Shown here: one piece after another, positions 26,715-36,499 of the stretch
How the letters are laid out: the number at the start of each line of letters is the position of its first letter
Numbering within the stretch: position 1 is the first letter of the stretch
NCBI RefSeq assembly: GCF_000219215.1
Contig: NC_015726.1
Coordinates: 496,001 to 560,000, forward strand
Length of the DNA: 64,000 bases
DNA from: Cupriavidus necator N-1
GTDB taxonomy: Bacteria > Pseudomonadota > Gammaproteobacteria > Burkholderiales > Burkholderiaceae
Direction: 5' to 3'
Made by a program: the position numbers and the translations under genes
Notes under the pieces: model-generated
The model's database searches: none
What the model saw: the letters and a program-made list of their open reading frames with translations, nothing else
What the model was told of the DNA's origin: nothing

Positions 26715-27296
26715 TCAACCCTTGGACAATGCCTTGAGCGCCAGCTTGATGCCCTCCGACACGCCGGTCCCCGCCGGCACCTGCTTGATCGCCGCGGCGG
26801 CTTCCTTCTCCGAGTAGCCCAGCGCCAGCAGCGCATTGAGCACGTCGACGGCGCTGTCCGGCACCGCCGGCGTGCCCGGCGCATGGCCCAGCTCCGCGCC
26901 CAGCTTGCCCTTGAGCTCCAGCAGCAGCCGCTCCGCGGTCTTCTTGCCGATGCCGGGAATGCGCGTGAGGCGGCCGGCTTCCTGCAGCGTGATGGCCTGC
27001 GCCAGCTCGGGGACCGACATGCCCGACAGCACCGCCAGCGCCATGCGCGCGCCGATGCCGGTGATCTTGATCAGCTCGCGAAAGGTGTTGCGTTCCGATG
27101 CGGTGCCGAAGCCGTACAGCAGGTGCGCGTCCTCGCGCACGATCAGCTGCGTCAGCAGCGTCACCGGCTGGCCCACCGCGGGCAGGTTGTAGAAGGTGCT
27201 CATCGGCACGTCCACCTCGTAGCCGACGCCGTGGCAATCGACCAGCAGGTGCGGGGGATTCTTCTCGATAAGGGTGCCGGCGATGCGTCCGATCAT
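26715..27296 (-). CDS. ruvA: Holliday junction DNA helicase subunit RuvA
   Basis: 193-aa junction-binding tetramer subunit. N-terminal OB domain ([20 protein letters not shown]), two HhH motifs ([15 protein letters not shown] and [19 protein letters not shown]) and a C-terminal RuvB-contact domain ([20 protein letters not shown]). Confidence 0.97.
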   Translation of the reverse strand: MIGRIAGTLIEKNPPHLLVDCHGVGYEVDVPMSTFYNLPAVGQPVTLLTQLIVREDAHLLYGFGTASERNTFRELIKITGIGARMALAVLSGMSVPELAQAITLQEAGRLTRIPGIGKKTAERLLLELKGKLGAELGHAPGTPAVPDSAVDVLNALLALGYSEKEAAAAIKQVPAGTGVSEGIKLALKALSKG

Positions 27297-27374
27297 GGTG
27301 CGGAGGAGGGAATGGAAGGTGGGGTGTCAGGGAGGAGGCGGCCGCAAGTGTAGCCCAGCGGCCGCCCGGCCGGA

Positions 27375-28610
27375 TCAGCGCGCCGGCGTATCCACCGCGC
27401 GGCGGCCCAGCGCCGGGTCGTCGGTGAAGAAGCCGTCGATGCCGGCCGCGATAAAGGCCTGCACCTCCCGCTCCATGCCGGACGGGCTGCGCGTGGCGTC
27501 GTCGCCGCCGGTCTGCAGCGCCTTGGGCAGGAAGCTGTTTTCCGGGCGGAAGGTGTAGGGATGGACGAACAGCCCGGCAGCATGCGCCTGGCGCACCACC
27601 GGCGTCGGCGCAGCCAGCGCGCCCTGCGCATCGCGTGGCACCACGCTGCTCTTCTCCGGGCCGATGCCGTCGGCGTAGGCCGCCACTTCGCGCAGGCCGG
27701 TCGTGCTCAGCATGTCGTCGAAGGTGCGCGGGTCGCCGGCAAGCTTCCAGTCCGCGGGGCCTTTGCGCGGGTTGCCGATGAGTTGCACCAGCTTCACGTT
27801 GGGCAGCCCGCGGCCCAGCGTGCGTCGCATCGCGCGCAGGCTGCCGCTCTCGAAGCACTGGATAAACACCGGCGCCTGGCGCAAGTAGGGCTGCGCGCGC
27901 AAGGCCGCTGCCAGCTTGTCTTCAAGTGGCAGGCCGATGCCGCGAAAATAGCTCGGATGCTTCAGTTCGGGATAGATGCCGATGGGTTTGCCGGTGCGCA
28001 GCGAGGCCTGCTCGGCCAGCCGCACGATCTCGTCGAAGGTCGGCACCTCGAACTGGTCGTTCAACCGCGCATTGGCCGGCCGCAGGCGCGGGATGCGCTC
28101 ACGCGCGCGCAGTGTCTTGAGCTCGGCCAGCGTGAAGTCTTCGGTGAACCAGCCGCTCAGGCGCTCGCCGTCGATCACCTTGGTGCGCTTGCGCTCGGCG
28201 AACTGCGGCAGTTCGGCCACGTTGGTGGTGCCGGTGATGTCGTTCTCGTGGCGCGCCACCAGCACGCCGTCGCGTGTCATGACCAGGTCGGGCTCGATGG
28301 CGTCGGCGCCGTCCTCGATGGCCTTGGCGTAGGCGGCAAGCGTATGTTCCGGGCGCAGCGCGCTGGCGCCGCGGTGGGCGATCACCAGCGGCCTGGGAGG
28401 CTGGGTGGCGGCGGCCGCAGGCGGAGCGCTCGCGGCGGGTGCCGGCACCGGAGCCGCGGACACGGGCTTAGGGCGCGGCGCGGTGGCGCAGCCGGCGACC
28501 AGCACGGCGCAGGCCGCAGCGGCCGGGAACAGCCGTCGCCGGAAGGCAAGAACAGGGAAGAGGCTGGCTGCGCGCCAACGCGGCGCGCTCAATCGGGACT
28601 GGCTAGGCAT
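27375..28610 (-). CDS. Glycerophosphodiester phosphodiesterase lipoprotein
   Basis: 411-aa GDPD-family enzyme that hydrolyses glycerophosphodiesters to glycerol-3-phosphate and an alcohol. A lipobox (AVLVAGC) after a basic N-terminus predicts a lipoprotein; a Pro/Ala-rich linker follows. The TIM-barrel core has VIAHRGASALRPEHTLAAY, AIEPDLVMTRDGVLVARHE and GIYPELKHP, with the catalytic His pair and metal-binding Glu/Asp, and closes with GIDGFFTDDPALGRRA. Start chosen at 28610 (MPSQSR); an ATG 24 bp upstream is possible. It sits between ruvC and ruvA. Confidence 0.88.
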   Translation of the reverse strand: MPSQSRLSAPRWRAASLFPVLAFRRRLFPAAAACAVLVAGCATAPRPKPVSAAPVPAPAASAPPAAAATQPPRPLVIAHRGASALRPEHTLAAYAKAIEDGADAIEPDLVMTRDGVLVARHENDITGTTNVAELPQFAERKRTKVIDGERLSGWFTEDFTLAELKTLRARERIPRLRPANARLNDQFEVPTFDEIVRLAEQASLRTGKPIGIYPELKHPSYFRGIGLPLEDKLAAALRAQPYLRQAPVFIQCFESGSLRAMRRTLGRGLPNVKLVQLIGNPRKGPADWKLAGDPRTFDDMLSTTGLREVAAYADGIGPEKSSVVPRDAQGALAAPTPVVRQAHAAGLFVHPYTFRPENSFLPKALQTGGDDATRSPSGMEREVQAFIAAGIDGFFTDDPALGRRAVDTPAR

Positions 28611-28691
28611 GCAGCGTTCCTGTGGTGAGACCAAGGCCCGATTGTAAAAGATGGGGGAGCGGGCACAGCAAGCGCCAGCCGCTGGCCGTGC

Positions 28692-29237
28692 TCAGCCGAC
28701 CAGCCGCCCGCGCCGCACGCGCATGCCCTTGCGCACCAGGTCGGGCGCCAGGCCCGACAGCGTGCCCAGGGTATCGCTGCCGTTGGCATGGCAGATCGCC
28801 ACGCCGAGCGCATCGGCCGCATCGCTGCCGGGCTGGCCGGGCAGCATCAGCAGCCGCGTCACCATTTCCTGCACCTGCGCCTTGTTGGCGCGGCCGTAGC
28901 CGACCACCGCCACCTTGAGTTGCAGCGCGGTGTACTCGAACACCGGCAAGCCGTAGCCCACCAGCCCGCAGATTGCCGCGCCGCGGGCCTGGCCGAGCAG
29001 CAGCGTGGACTGCGGGTTGACGTTGACGAAGACCTTCTCGATCGCCGCGCAGTCGGGTGCATAGGTGCGCGACACTTCGCTGATGCCGTCGTAGAGCGTC
29101 TTCAGCCGTTCCGGCAGGGTTGAATTGCCGTCGCTCGTGATCGTGCCCGAGGCCACGTAGGCAAGCTTGTTGCCGTGCTTCTCGATCACGCCGAAGCCGG
29201 TGGTGCGCAGGCCGGGGTCGATGCCTAGGATTCGCAT
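28692..29237 (-). CDS. ruvC: Holliday junction resolvase RuvC
   Basis: 181-aa endonuclease that cuts the junctions handled by RuvAB. Catalytic acids are visible in [15 protein letters not shown], in [11 protein letters not shown] and in [14 protein letters not shown]. Start at 29237 gives MRILGIDPG. It is separated from purH upstream by a terminator and from ruvA by the GDPD gene. Confidence 0.96.
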   Translation of the reverse strand: MRILGIDPGLRTTGFGVIEKHGNKLAYVASGTITSDGNSTLPERLKTLYDGISEVSRTYAPDCAAIEKVFVNVNPQSTLLLGQARGAAICGLVGYGLPVFEYTALQLKVAVVGYGRANKAQVQEMVTRLLMLPGQPGSDAADALGVAICHANGSDTLGTLSGLAPDLVRKGMRVRRGRLVG

Positions 29238-29296
29238 GAACTGGGTAGGGTGGGATACCGTCGCTAGTGTATTGCCTTTTGCGCCGGCACCTAATG

Positions 29297-29340
29297 CAAA
29301 AAGCGGTTTCGCTTTCCCTTGCAGGAGAACGAAACCGCTT
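29297..29340 (-). terminator. Terminator between purH and ruvC
   Basis: Read leftwards: AAGCGGTTTCG, an 18-nt loop, CGAAACCGCTT and then TTTTG. An 11-bp perfect stem 47 bp after purH, so ruvC may need its own promoter inside 29238-29297 or rely on readthrough. Confidence 0.75.
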
Positions 29341-29386
29341 CGGGAGCCGGCGGTCTTGCCAGGCAAGACCGCAAGCCTGCCAGTGC

Positions 29387-30961
29387 TTAGTGGCGGAAGT
29401 GGCGCGTGCCGGTCACCACCATGGCGATGCCGCGCTCGTCGGCGGCGGCGATCACTTCGTCGTCGCGCATCGAGCCGCCCGGCTGGATCACGCAGGTCGC
29501 GCCCGCGTCGACCACCACGTCCAGGCCATCACGGAACGGGAAGAACGCGTCAGAGGCCACGGCCGAGCCGGCCAGCGTCAGGCCGGCGTTCTGCGCCTTG
29601 ATGCTGGCGATGCGGGCCGAATCCACGCGGCTCATCTGGCCGGCGCCAACGCCCAGCGTCATGCCGCCGCCGCAGAACACGATGGCGTTGGACTTGACGA
29701 ACTTGGCCACGCGCCAGGCGAACATCAGGTCGTCCATTTCCTTCGGGGTCGGGTGGCGGCGCGTCACCACGCGCAGCTCGGACGGCTGCACGTTCCTGGC
29801 GTCCGGGCTCTGCACCAGCAGGCCGCCGCCGACACGCTTGAAGTCATACTGGTTGATGCCCTTGCCCAGCGGGATTTCCAGCAGGCGCACGTTCTGCTTG
29901 GCCGCGAATACGGCACGCGCGCCGGCGCTGAACGACGGGGCGATCAGCACTTCGACGAACTGCTTGGCCACGGCCTGAGCGGCGGCTTCGTCCAGCTCGA
30001 CATTGAAGGCGATGATGCCGCCGAAGGCCGAGGTCGAATCGGTCTTGAAGGCCTTGTCATACGCTTCCAGCGCATTCGCGCCCAGCGCCACGCCGCACGG
30101 GTTGGCATGCTTGATGATGACGCAGGCGGCGCCGTTGGCGGCGTCGAACGATTTGACGCATTCCCAGGCCGCGTCGGCATCGGCGATGTTGTTGTACGAC
30201 AGTTCCTTGCCCTGCAGCTGCACGTAGTTGGCCAGCGCGCCGTCCACGGCCTTCAGGTCGCGGTAGAACGCGGCGGACTGGTGCGGGTTCTCGCCGTAGC
30301 GCATTTCCTGCACCTTGTCGAAGGCCAGGTTCAGCGTCTGCGGGTAGGCGCTGCGGGCCTGGTGCGACTTGTCGGCACCCAGGCTGGTCAGGTAGTTGGT
30401 GATGGCGCCGTCGTACTGCGCGGTGTGCGCGAACACCTTGGTGGCCAGGCGGAAATTGGTGTCGTAGCCGACGCTGTTGGCGTTGGCGCGCATTTCATCG
30501 AGCACCACGGCGTAGTCGGCCGGGTCGACGATCACGGTCACGTCGCGATGGTTCTTGGCCGCCGAACGCAGCATGGTCGGGCCGCCGATGTCGATGTTCT
30601 CGATCGCGTCGGGCAGGGTGCAGTCATCCTTGGCCACGGTCTGCTGGAACGGGTACAGGTTCACCACCAGCAGGTCGATCGTCGGGATGTCGTGCTCGGC
30701 CAGCGCGGCCATGTGCTCGGGCAGGTCGCGGCGCGCCAGGATGCCGCCGTGCACCTTCGGGTGCAGCGTCTTGACGCGGCCGTCGAGCATTTCCGGGAAG
30801 CCGGTGTAGTCGGCCACCTCCGTCACGGGCAGGCCGCTGTCGGCCAGCAGCTTGGCGGTGCCGCCGGTGGAAAGCAGCGTGACGCCGAGCGCGTTCAGTT
30901 CGCGCGCGAAATCGACGATGCCGGTCTTGTCGGAAACGGAGAGTAGGGCTTGCTTGATCAT
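29387..30961 (-). CDS. purH: Bifunctional AICAR formyltransferase / IMP cyclohydrolase
   Basis: 524-aa enzyme for the last two steps of IMP synthesis. The N-terminal MGS-like cyclohydrolase domain (about residues 1-150) has [19 protein letters not shown] and [19 protein letters not shown]; the C-terminal transformylase has the catalytic [11 protein letters not shown] and [14 protein letters not shown], ending [10 protein letters not shown]. It is the last gene of dusB-fis-purH. Confidence 0.97.
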   Translation of the reverse strand: MIKQALLSVSDKTGIVDFARELNALGVTLLSTGGTAKLLADSGLPVTEVADYTGFPEMLDGRVKTLHPKVHGGILARRDLPEHMAALAEHDIPTIDLLVVNLYPFQQTVAKDDCTLPDAIENIDIGGPTMLRSAAKNHRDVTVIVDPADYAVVLDEMRANANSVGYDTNFRLATKVFAHTAQYDGAITNYLTSLGADKSHQARSAYPQTLNLAFDKVQEMRYGENPHQSAAFYRDLKAVDGALANYVQLQGKELSYNNIADADAAWECVKSFDAANGAACVIIKHANPCGVALGANALEAYDKAFKTDSTSAFGGIIAFNVELDEAAAQAVAKQFVEVLIAPSFSAGARAVFAAKQNVRLLEIPLGKGINQYDFKRVGGGLLVQSPDARNVQPSELRVVTRRHPTPKEMDDLMFAWRVAKFVKSNAIVFCGGGMTLGVGAGQMSRVDSARIASIKAQNAGLTLAGSAVASDAFFPFRDGLDVVVDAGATCVIQPGGSMRDDEVIAAADERGIAMVVTGTRHFRH

Positions 30962-30983
30962 GGCTGTGGGAGATGCTTCAAAT

Positions 30984-31217
30984 TCAAAGTAAACCGTGCT
31001 GCTGCAGCTTTTTGCGCAGCGTATTGCGATTGATGCCCAGGTATGCGGCCGCCAGCGACTGGTTGCGCTCGGCGCGCACCATCACGGCTTCCAGCAGCGG
31101 CCGTTCGACGGCCTCGAGCACCATGTTGTACATATTGGACGGCTCTTCGCCGTCCAGGTCGCGAAAGTACGTATCCAGGCTTTCCCGGATGCACTGGTCG
31201 ATAGCGTTGCGGCTCAT
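30984..31217 (-). CDS. fis: Fis-family DNA-binding protein
   Basis: 77-aa nucleoid protein, shorter than the 98-aa E. coli Fis at the N-terminus. The C-terminal HTH is conserved ([20 protein letters not shown]). It overlaps dusB by 4 bp (ATGA), the classic dusB-fis arrangement, and precedes purH by 22 bp. Confidence 0.93.
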   Translation of the reverse strand: MSRNAIDQCIRESLDTYFRDLDGEEPSNMYNMVLEAVERPLLEAVMVRAERNQSLAAAYLGINRNTLRKKLQQHGLL

Positions 31218-32275
31218 GCGGCAAGCAACTCCCCGTTTTTGTTGTTGTTCGCTTCGTCTTGGTCTTGTGCTGCGTCGTCCACGTACACCAGCCGGTCAGA
31301 GATCTGCGCCTGCTCGTCGAAGAACGCATTGACCGCCGCCAGTTGTTCGGCGGTGCTCTCCAGCGTGTTCATGCGGTGGCGGAACAGGTTGGCGCCGCGC
31401 AGCCCGCGCGTGTACCAGGCAATATGCTTGCGCGCGGTGCGCACGCCGGTGAATTCGCCATAGAAGTCGTAGTGGTCTTCCAGGTGCGCATTCATGATGG
31501 CGCGGATCTCGGCCACTTCCGGCGACGGCAGCATCTCGCCGGTCTTCAGGAAGTGCTCGATCTCACGGAACAGCCAGGGCCGGCCCTGCGCCGCGCGGCC
31601 GATCATGATCGCGTCCGCGCCGGTCAGCGCCAGTACTTGCTTTGCCTTCTGCGGCGTGGTGATGTCGCCGTTGGCGACCACCGGGATCGAGACCGCTGCC
31701 TTGACCGCGGCAATGGTCTCGTACTCGGCGTCGCCATGGTACAGGTCGGCGCGGGTGCGGCCGTGGATGGTCAGCATGCTGATGCCCGCGTCCTCGACCA
31801 TGTGCGCGATGCGCAGCGCATTGCGGTTCTCGCGGTTCCAGCCAGTGCGGATCTTCAGCGTGACCGGTACCCGGTCGCCCACGGCGCCGACCACGGCCTG
31901 GACGATGCGCACCACCAGCGGCTCGTTCTGCAGCAGGGCCGAGCCGGCGGCGACGTTGCACACCTTCTTGGCCGGGCAGCCCATGTTGATGTCGATGATC
32001 TGCGCGCCGCGGTCCACGTTGTAGCGCGCGGCCTCGGCCATCATCGACGGCTCGGCGCCGGCGATCTGCACGGCGATGGGCTCGACCTCGCCGGCATGGT
32101 TGGCGCGGCGCATGGTCTTCTCGCTCTTCCACAGCTGTGCGTTGGACGCCACCATTTCCGACACCGCATAGCCTGCGCCGAGCTGCTTGCACAGTTGGCG
32201 GAAGGGCCGGTCCGTCACGCCCGCCATCGGGGCGACAAACAGGTTGTTGCGGAGTTGGTGAGGTCCGATCTGCAC
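31214..32275 (-). CDS. dusB: tRNA-dihydrouridine synthase B
   Basis: 353-aa FMN enzyme that reduces uridines in tRNA. The TIM barrel begins NLFVAPMAGVTDRPFRQL; the catalytic Cys is in NMGCPAKKVCNVAAGSALL; the FMN phosphate site is in AIMIGRAAQGRPWLF. It opens the dusB-fis-purH operon. Confidence 0.95.
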   Translation of the reverse strand: MQIGPHQLRNNLFVAPMAGVTDRPFRQLCKQLGAGYAVSEMVASNAQLWKSEKTMRRANHAGEVEPIAVQIAGAEPSMMAEAARYNVDRGAQIIDINMGCPAKKVCNVAAGSALLQNEPLVVRIVQAVVGAVGDRVPVTLKIRTGWNRENRNALRIAHMVEDAGISMLTIHGRTRADLYHGDAEYETIAAVKAAVSIPVVANGDITTPQKAKQVLALTGADAIMIGRAAQGRPWLFREIEHFLKTGEMLPSPEVAEIRAIMNAHLEDHYDFYGEFTGVRTARKHIAWYTRGLRGANLFRHRMNTLESTAEQLAAVNAFFDEQAQISDRLVYVDDAAQDQDEANNNKNGELLAA

Positions 32276-32560
32276 GATTGGGCGGCGGTTCTGAGAGGCT
32301 GTCCCGGTGACCGTAGCGCCTTCGCGGCGCGGATGGCGCCAGGGAAGGGATCGGGACGGCCTGCTCTGAGACGGAAGACGAAACGGAAAAACATGCCCCT
32401 GCCGAAACTGCTGCCGGCGTTGGATCGGGACATGTGCGAGGGCAGGATTCTACCGCCAAACCGTCGCCATTGCCCAAGATTTGAGCATCCGGAGCGCATC
32501 CGGGCAGGGGCCGTGGCGCAAACGCCGCCATGCGCGTGGCGCTTGCGCCACTGCCTGAGG
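32276..32560 (-). promoter_or_regulatory. dusB leader and candidate promoter
   Basis: 285-bp gap between the ubiH-like gene and dusB. Read leftwards, TTGGGC (32477-32472), 19-bp spacer, TAGAAT (32452-32447) is a moderate promoter that would give a leader of about 165 nt. A perfect 16-bp palindrome GTGGCGC-TT-GCGCCAC (32536-32551) lies just after the ubiH-like stop and may help end that transcript, though no T run follows. Confidence 0.4.
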
Positions 32561-33799
32561 TCAGTGGCGCATTCCGAACATCATGTGGCGCGCCAGCGCA
32601 TGCCGCAGCGGCGGCAGGCAGGCCAGCGCGGCCAGCGACGCGCCCCGCGCGTGCGCGGCCAGCGGGTAGGCGATGCCGAACACGCGCGGCAGCAGGTCGG
32701 TCACGCCGATGGTGACGGCGCGGTCGAACCGGTGGCGGCTGGCGAAGGCTTGCAGCGCCTGCGGCGTGCAGGCGCTGCGCAGCGAATCGGCCAGCGCGAA
32801 GGCGTCGCGCAGGCCCAGGTTGAGCCCCTGGCCGGCCACCGGGTGCAGCGTTTGCGCGGCATTGCCGACCGCCGCCACGCGGCCGTTGACGGTCACCGGT
32901 GCGGCATTCAGGCCGAGCGGGAAGGCATGGCGCTTGCCGGCCAGCGTGAAATGGCCCATGCGGTCGCCAAAGGCCCGGCCCAGTTCCGCCGCGAACTCGG
33001 CTTCCGGCAACGCGATGCGCCGCGCGGCCTGGTCCGGCGGGCAGCACCACACCAGCGCATAGCCCGAAACGCCGTGCTCCTCGTGCGGCAGCAGCGCCAG
33101 CGGGCCTTCCTCGGTAAAGCGCTCCCAGGCCCAGCCCGGCTGCGGGCGCGAGCAGGTCACATGGGCGATCACCGCGGTCTGGCGGTAGTCGCGCGTGCGC
33201 GCGCCGCGCCCCTGGTGGGCGGCCTGCTGGTGGAACAGCCCGCCCTCGGCCTGCACCACCAGGCGCGCGGCCAGGTGCGCTACCTCGCCGTCGTGGCCGG
33301 TGCCGGCCAGCTGCACGGTGCCGGCATCGGGGTCGTCCGCGGCGCGCGGCGCGGGATCCTGTGCGATCTGGTCGATGCGGGTCTCGAACACGCGCTGCAG
33401 CCGGCCTTCGCCCGCCGCCTGCGCGGCATGGGCGAGCGCGCGCTCGAGTGCCTCGCACAAGTCGCCGTAGCGCACCACGTAGCCGAGCGCCGGCACGCCG
33501 TAGTCGTCATGGTGCAGCCGGACATGGCCGAAGCGGCCGCGCTGCGAGACATGGATGTGCTCGATCGGGCTGCCGGGCACCGGCCAGGCGCCGATCTGCT
33601 CCAGCAGCTGGCGGCTGCCATGCGACAGCGCGATCGCGCGCGGATCGCGCGCGGCGCGCGCCGGGGTGGCGGCATCGACTAGCGTCAGGCGCCAGCCGGT
33701 CGTGCGCAGCAGCTGGCAGGCCAGCGCCAGCCCGACCGGGCCGCCGCCGACGATGGCGATGTCGCGAAGGCCGTGGAAATCAGGCTGCGCGGCCGGCAT
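32561..33799 (-). CDS. ubiH: UbiH/UbiF/VisC-type FAD hydroxylase
   Basis: 412-aa FAD-dependent monooxygenase of ubiquinone synthesis. Dinucleotide motif IAIVGGGPVGLALACQLL near the N-terminus, the family block DPRAIALSHGSRQLLEQIG, and the second FAD motif GNAAQTLHPVAGQGLNLGLRD. The start at 33799 is favoured because CAGGAGG lies 8 bp before it; upstream ATGs at 33817 and 33826 lack this. It overlaps the preceding 159-aa gene by 20 bp. Which ring position it acts on (UbiH versus UbiF) is not certain. Confidence 0.85.
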   Translation of the reverse strand: MPAAQPDFHGLRDIAIVGGGPVGLALACQLLRTTGWRLTLVDAATPARAARDPRAIALSHGSRQLLEQIGAWPVPGSPIEHIHVSQRGRFGHVRLHHDDYGVPALGYVVRYGDLCEALERALAHAAQAAGEGRLQRVFETRIDQIAQDPAPRAADDPDAGTVQLAGTGHDGEVAHLAARLVVQAEGGLFHQQAAHQGRGARTRDYRQTAVIAHVTCSRPQPGWAWERFTEEGPLALLPHEEHGVSGYALVWCCPPDQAARRIALPEAEFAAELGRAFGDRMGHFTLAGKRHAFPLGLNAAPVTVNGRVAAVGNAAQTLHPVAGQGLNLGLRDAFALADSLRSACTPQALQAFASRHRFDRAVTIGVTDLLPRVFGIAYPLAAHARGASLAALACLPPLRHALARHMMFGMRH

Positions 33800-34259
33800 C
33801 GTCGCTGCCTCCTGCATGACCCGCATCCGCCTCCGCTTGTGCTGCCGTATCGCGCTTCCAGCAGATCGCATCCGAGCGCGACTTGCCCGCCGCGGCGTCG
33901 CGCAGCGCGTTCTCGAGCTTCTGGTGATTGAAACCCGGCAGTGCGCGCAGCTGCTCCAGCAGTGCCACATGGTTGGCGGCATTGAGCGGCGCCACGCAGC
34001 CCTGGCCCGAATCGGGCGTGCCGATCAGGATCAGCCAGGCCGTGCCGGCCCAGGGCGCGCGGTCGGACACCCGCACCACCACGCGCTCGAGCGCGTCCCA
34101 GGCGACTTCCTCGCGCTGGCCGTCGGGGCGGTGCACCACCACGCGGTCGTCGTACAGGTTGATGATGAAGGGTTCGGACGGATCGGGCCGGCGGGTACTG
34201 CCAGCATTGCTGCCGCTGCGGGCCTGGCCCGGAAAGATCCTGCGCAGCCAGCCGATCAT
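33780..34259 (-). CDS. Conserved protein of unknown function between pepP and ubiH
   Basis: 159-aa protein, not recognised. The N-terminus MIGWLRRIFPGQ is amphipathic, not a signal peptide. The core has FIINLYDDRVVVHRPDGQRE and WDALERVVVRVSDRAPW, a beta-rich segment that could be a small PH-like domain (inference). It overlaps pepP by 4 bp upstream and ubiH by 20 bp downstream, so translation of the three is coupled. Confidence 0.7.
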   Translation of the reverse strand: MIGWLRRIFPGQARSGSNAGSTRRPDPSEPFIINLYDDRVVVHRPDGQREEVAWDALERVVVRVSDRAPWAGTAWLILIGTPDSGQGCVAPLNAANHVALLEQLRALPGFNHQKLENALRDAAAGKSRSDAICWKRDTAAQAEADAGHAGGSDDAGRAA

Positions 34260-35659
34260 CGCAGACCTCCGGCAGCATTTGCGTTATCGCGCATCAGCGC
34301 CTCGATCTCGTCGGCCAGCACCGGCACGCCGCGCGTGATCAGCTCGCAGTCGCCGTCGGTGACCACGGCGTCGTCCTCGATGCGGATGCCGATATGCCAG
34401 TAGCGCTCGGGCACGTCCTCGGCCGGGCGCACATAGATGCCGGGCTCGATGGTCAGCACCATGCCCGGCTGCAGCGGCCGCCACGGGCGCTCGCCCTCGC
34501 CGCCGTGGCTGGCCACGCGGTATTCGCCCACGTCATGGACATCCATGCCAAGCCAGTGGCCGGTGCGGTGCATGTAGAAGCGGCGGTAGCTGCCGCTGGC
34601 CAGCACGTCGTCGAGCGTGCCTTCCTTGTTGCGGTCGAGCAGGCCGGTATCGAGCATGCCCTGGGCCAGCACGCGCACGGCGGCGTCATGCGGCACGTTG
34701 TAGGGCACGCCGGCGCGGGTCTCGGCAATGGCGGCGTCCTGCGCGGCCACCACCAGGTCGTACAGCTCTCGCTGCGCCGGCGAGAAGCGGCCCGAGACCG
34801 GGAAGGTGCGGGTGATGTCCGAGGCGTAGCCGTCGAACTCACATCCGGCATCGATCAGGCAAAGGTCGCCGTCCCGCAGTTCGGCGGGGCCGGCGCGGTA
34901 GTGCAGCACGCAGGCGTTGGGGCCGGCCGCGACGATCGAGTTATAGGCCACGCTCTGCGCGCCATGGCGGCGGAATTCATAGAGCAGTTCTGCTTCCAGG
35001 TGGTATTCGCGCAGCCCGGCGCGGGTGGCCTGCATGGCGCGCACATGGGCCCCGGCGGAGATCTGCGCCGCGCGGCGCATGGTGGCCAGTTCGCCCGCAT
35101 CCTTGAACAGGCGCATTTCATCGAGCACGGTGCGGATGTCGAGCGCAACCGACGGCGCGGCCACCCCGGCGCGGCCCTGCATGCGCACGGCGTCCAGCCA
35201 GCGTCGCATCTGCACGTCGGTGCGGGTCGAGTCGGCCAGCGGGTAGGCAATCTGCGCGCGGTTGGCCAGCAGCGGCGGCAGCGCGGCATTGATCTCTTCG
35301 ACCGAATGCGCTTCGTCAAAGCCAAAGGCGGCGCGCGCGCCTTCCGGGCCGAAACGGAAACCGTCCCAGATTTCGCGCTCTTCATGCTTGGGGCGGCAGA
35401 ACAGGATGCTGCGGTCGGCATCGGCGGGGTCGCCCGGCGCGCCGGCCACCAGCACCAGCACGGCATCAGGCTCGGTAAAGCCGCTCAGATAATAGAAATA
35501 GCTGTCGTGCCGGTACGGGTAGTCGCTGTCGCGGTTGCGCATGGCTTCCGGCGCCGTGGGCAGGATCGCCACGCCGCCGCCGCCGGCGCGCAGGTGCTGC
35601 AGCACACGGGCGCGGCGGTCGCGGCAGGCGGCGAGGAGGGCGTTGTCGGGTGAGGACAT
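34256..35659 (-). CDS. pepP: Xaa-Pro aminopeptidase
   Basis: 467-aa M24B metallopeptidase that removes N-terminal residues preceding proline. N-terminal AMP_N domain (residues about 1-170) and C-terminal pita-bread domain with metal ligands in LIDAGCEFDGYASDITRTF, the His of HRTGHWLGMDVHDVG, and the Glu residues in MVLTIEPGIYV and GIRIEDDAVVT. In many proteobacteria pepP precedes ubiH, as here. Confidence 0.94.
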   Translation of the reverse strand: MSSPDNALLAACRDRRARVLQHLRAGGGGVAILPTAPEAMRNRDSDYPYRHDSYFYYLSGFTEPDAVLVLVAGAPGDPADADRSILFCRPKHEEREIWDGFRFGPEGARAAFGFDEAHSVEEINAALPPLLANRAQIAYPLADSTRTDVQMRRWLDAVRMQGRAGVAAPSVALDIRTVLDEMRLFKDAGELATMRRAAQISAGAHVRAMQATRAGLREYHLEAELLYEFRRHGAQSVAYNSIVAAGPNACVLHYRAGPAELRDGDLCLIDAGCEFDGYASDITRTFPVSGRFSPAQRELYDLVVAAQDAAIAETRAGVPYNVPHDAAVRVLAQGMLDTGLLDRNKEGTLDDVLASGSYRRFYMHRTGHWLGMDVHDVGEYRVASHGGEGERPWRPLQPGMVLTIEPGIYVRPAEDVPERYWHIGIRIEDDAVVTDGDCELITRGVPVLADEIEALMRDNANAAGGLR

Positions 35660-35755
35660 GGTAGGGCCTGGGATGAGGAGGATCAGGGCGATTCTACCGC
35701 CGCTGGCGCCTTGCTGGCCGCGGGATCTTCCGGGCAGCCTGCCCAGTCAGTCGAC

Positions 35756-36499
35756 TTAGCGCCCGTGCGCCGCCACAGGCGCTGCTGCCGCAAGCGCCGC
35801 ATCCAGCTCAGCCAGCTGCGCCGGCGTGCCCACGTTCTCCCAGCGTCCGTCGAAGCGTTCGCCGGTAGCAGCGCCAGCCTCGATGGCCTCCCAGTAGTAG
35901 GGTGTCATCGGCATTTTGGTGCCAGGTTCGATGGCGGTGAAGAGGCGCGTGTCGTACAGGCCGATATTGCCGAATGTCAGCCGTTCGCCACCGTTGGCCA
36001 GTGTCCCGTCGAGCGTCAGGAGGCCGTTCGGTTCCAAGGTGAAGTCGCCGTTCGGGTGAAAATCCGGGTTGGGCACCATCACCAGGTGCATGCGCGGGGC
36101 GGGCGCGCCGGCCATGTCGTGCGCGCGAGGCAACAGCCTGCGGAAGTCGTAGTCGCAGAAAATGTCGCCCGACACGGCCAGGAAGATCTCGCCGCGCTCC
36201 GGGTGCGCGGACAGCAGCGGCAGGGCCTGTGCTATGCCGCCGGCGGTTTCCAGCGCAGTGCCCTCGGCAGAATAGGCCAGCCGCACGCCGAAACGGCTGC
36301 CGTCTCCCAGCGCGGCTTCGATCTGTGCGCCCAGCCAGGCATGGTTGATGACGATGTCGCGCAGGCCGGCACGCGCCAGCGCCTCGATCTTCCAGACGAT
36401 CAGTGGCTTGCCGCCCACCGCCAGCAGCGGCTTGGGGCAGGTATCGGTCAACGGACGCATGCGGTCGCCGCGGCCGGCGGCGAAGATCATGGCCTTCAT
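35756..36499 (-). CDS. murU: N-acetylmuramate-1-phosphate uridylyltransferase
   Basis: 247-aa nucleotidyltransferase that turns MurNAc-1-phosphate into UDP-MurNAc, bypassing fosfomycin-sensitive MurA. The signature FAAGRGDRMRPLTDTCPKPL and the metal-binding Asp in AVSGDIFCDYDF are present. The assignment as MurU rather than another sugar nucleotidyltransferase rests on the amgK gene three genes upstream in the same leftward unit. Overlaps azlD by 1 to 3 bp at the ATGA junction. Confidence 0.85.
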   Translation of the reverse strand: MKAMIFAAGRGDRMRPLTDTCPKPLLAVGGKPLIVWKIEALARAGLRDIVINHAWLGAQIEAALGDGSRFGVRLAYSAEGTALETAGGIAQALPLLSAHPERGEIFLAVSGDIFCDYDFRRLLPRAHDMAGAPAPRMHLVMVPNPDFHPNGDFTLEPNGLLTLDGTLANGGERLTFGNIGLYDTRLFTAIEPGTKMPMTPYYWEAIEAGAATGERFDGRWENVGTPAQLAELDAALAAAAPVAAHGR

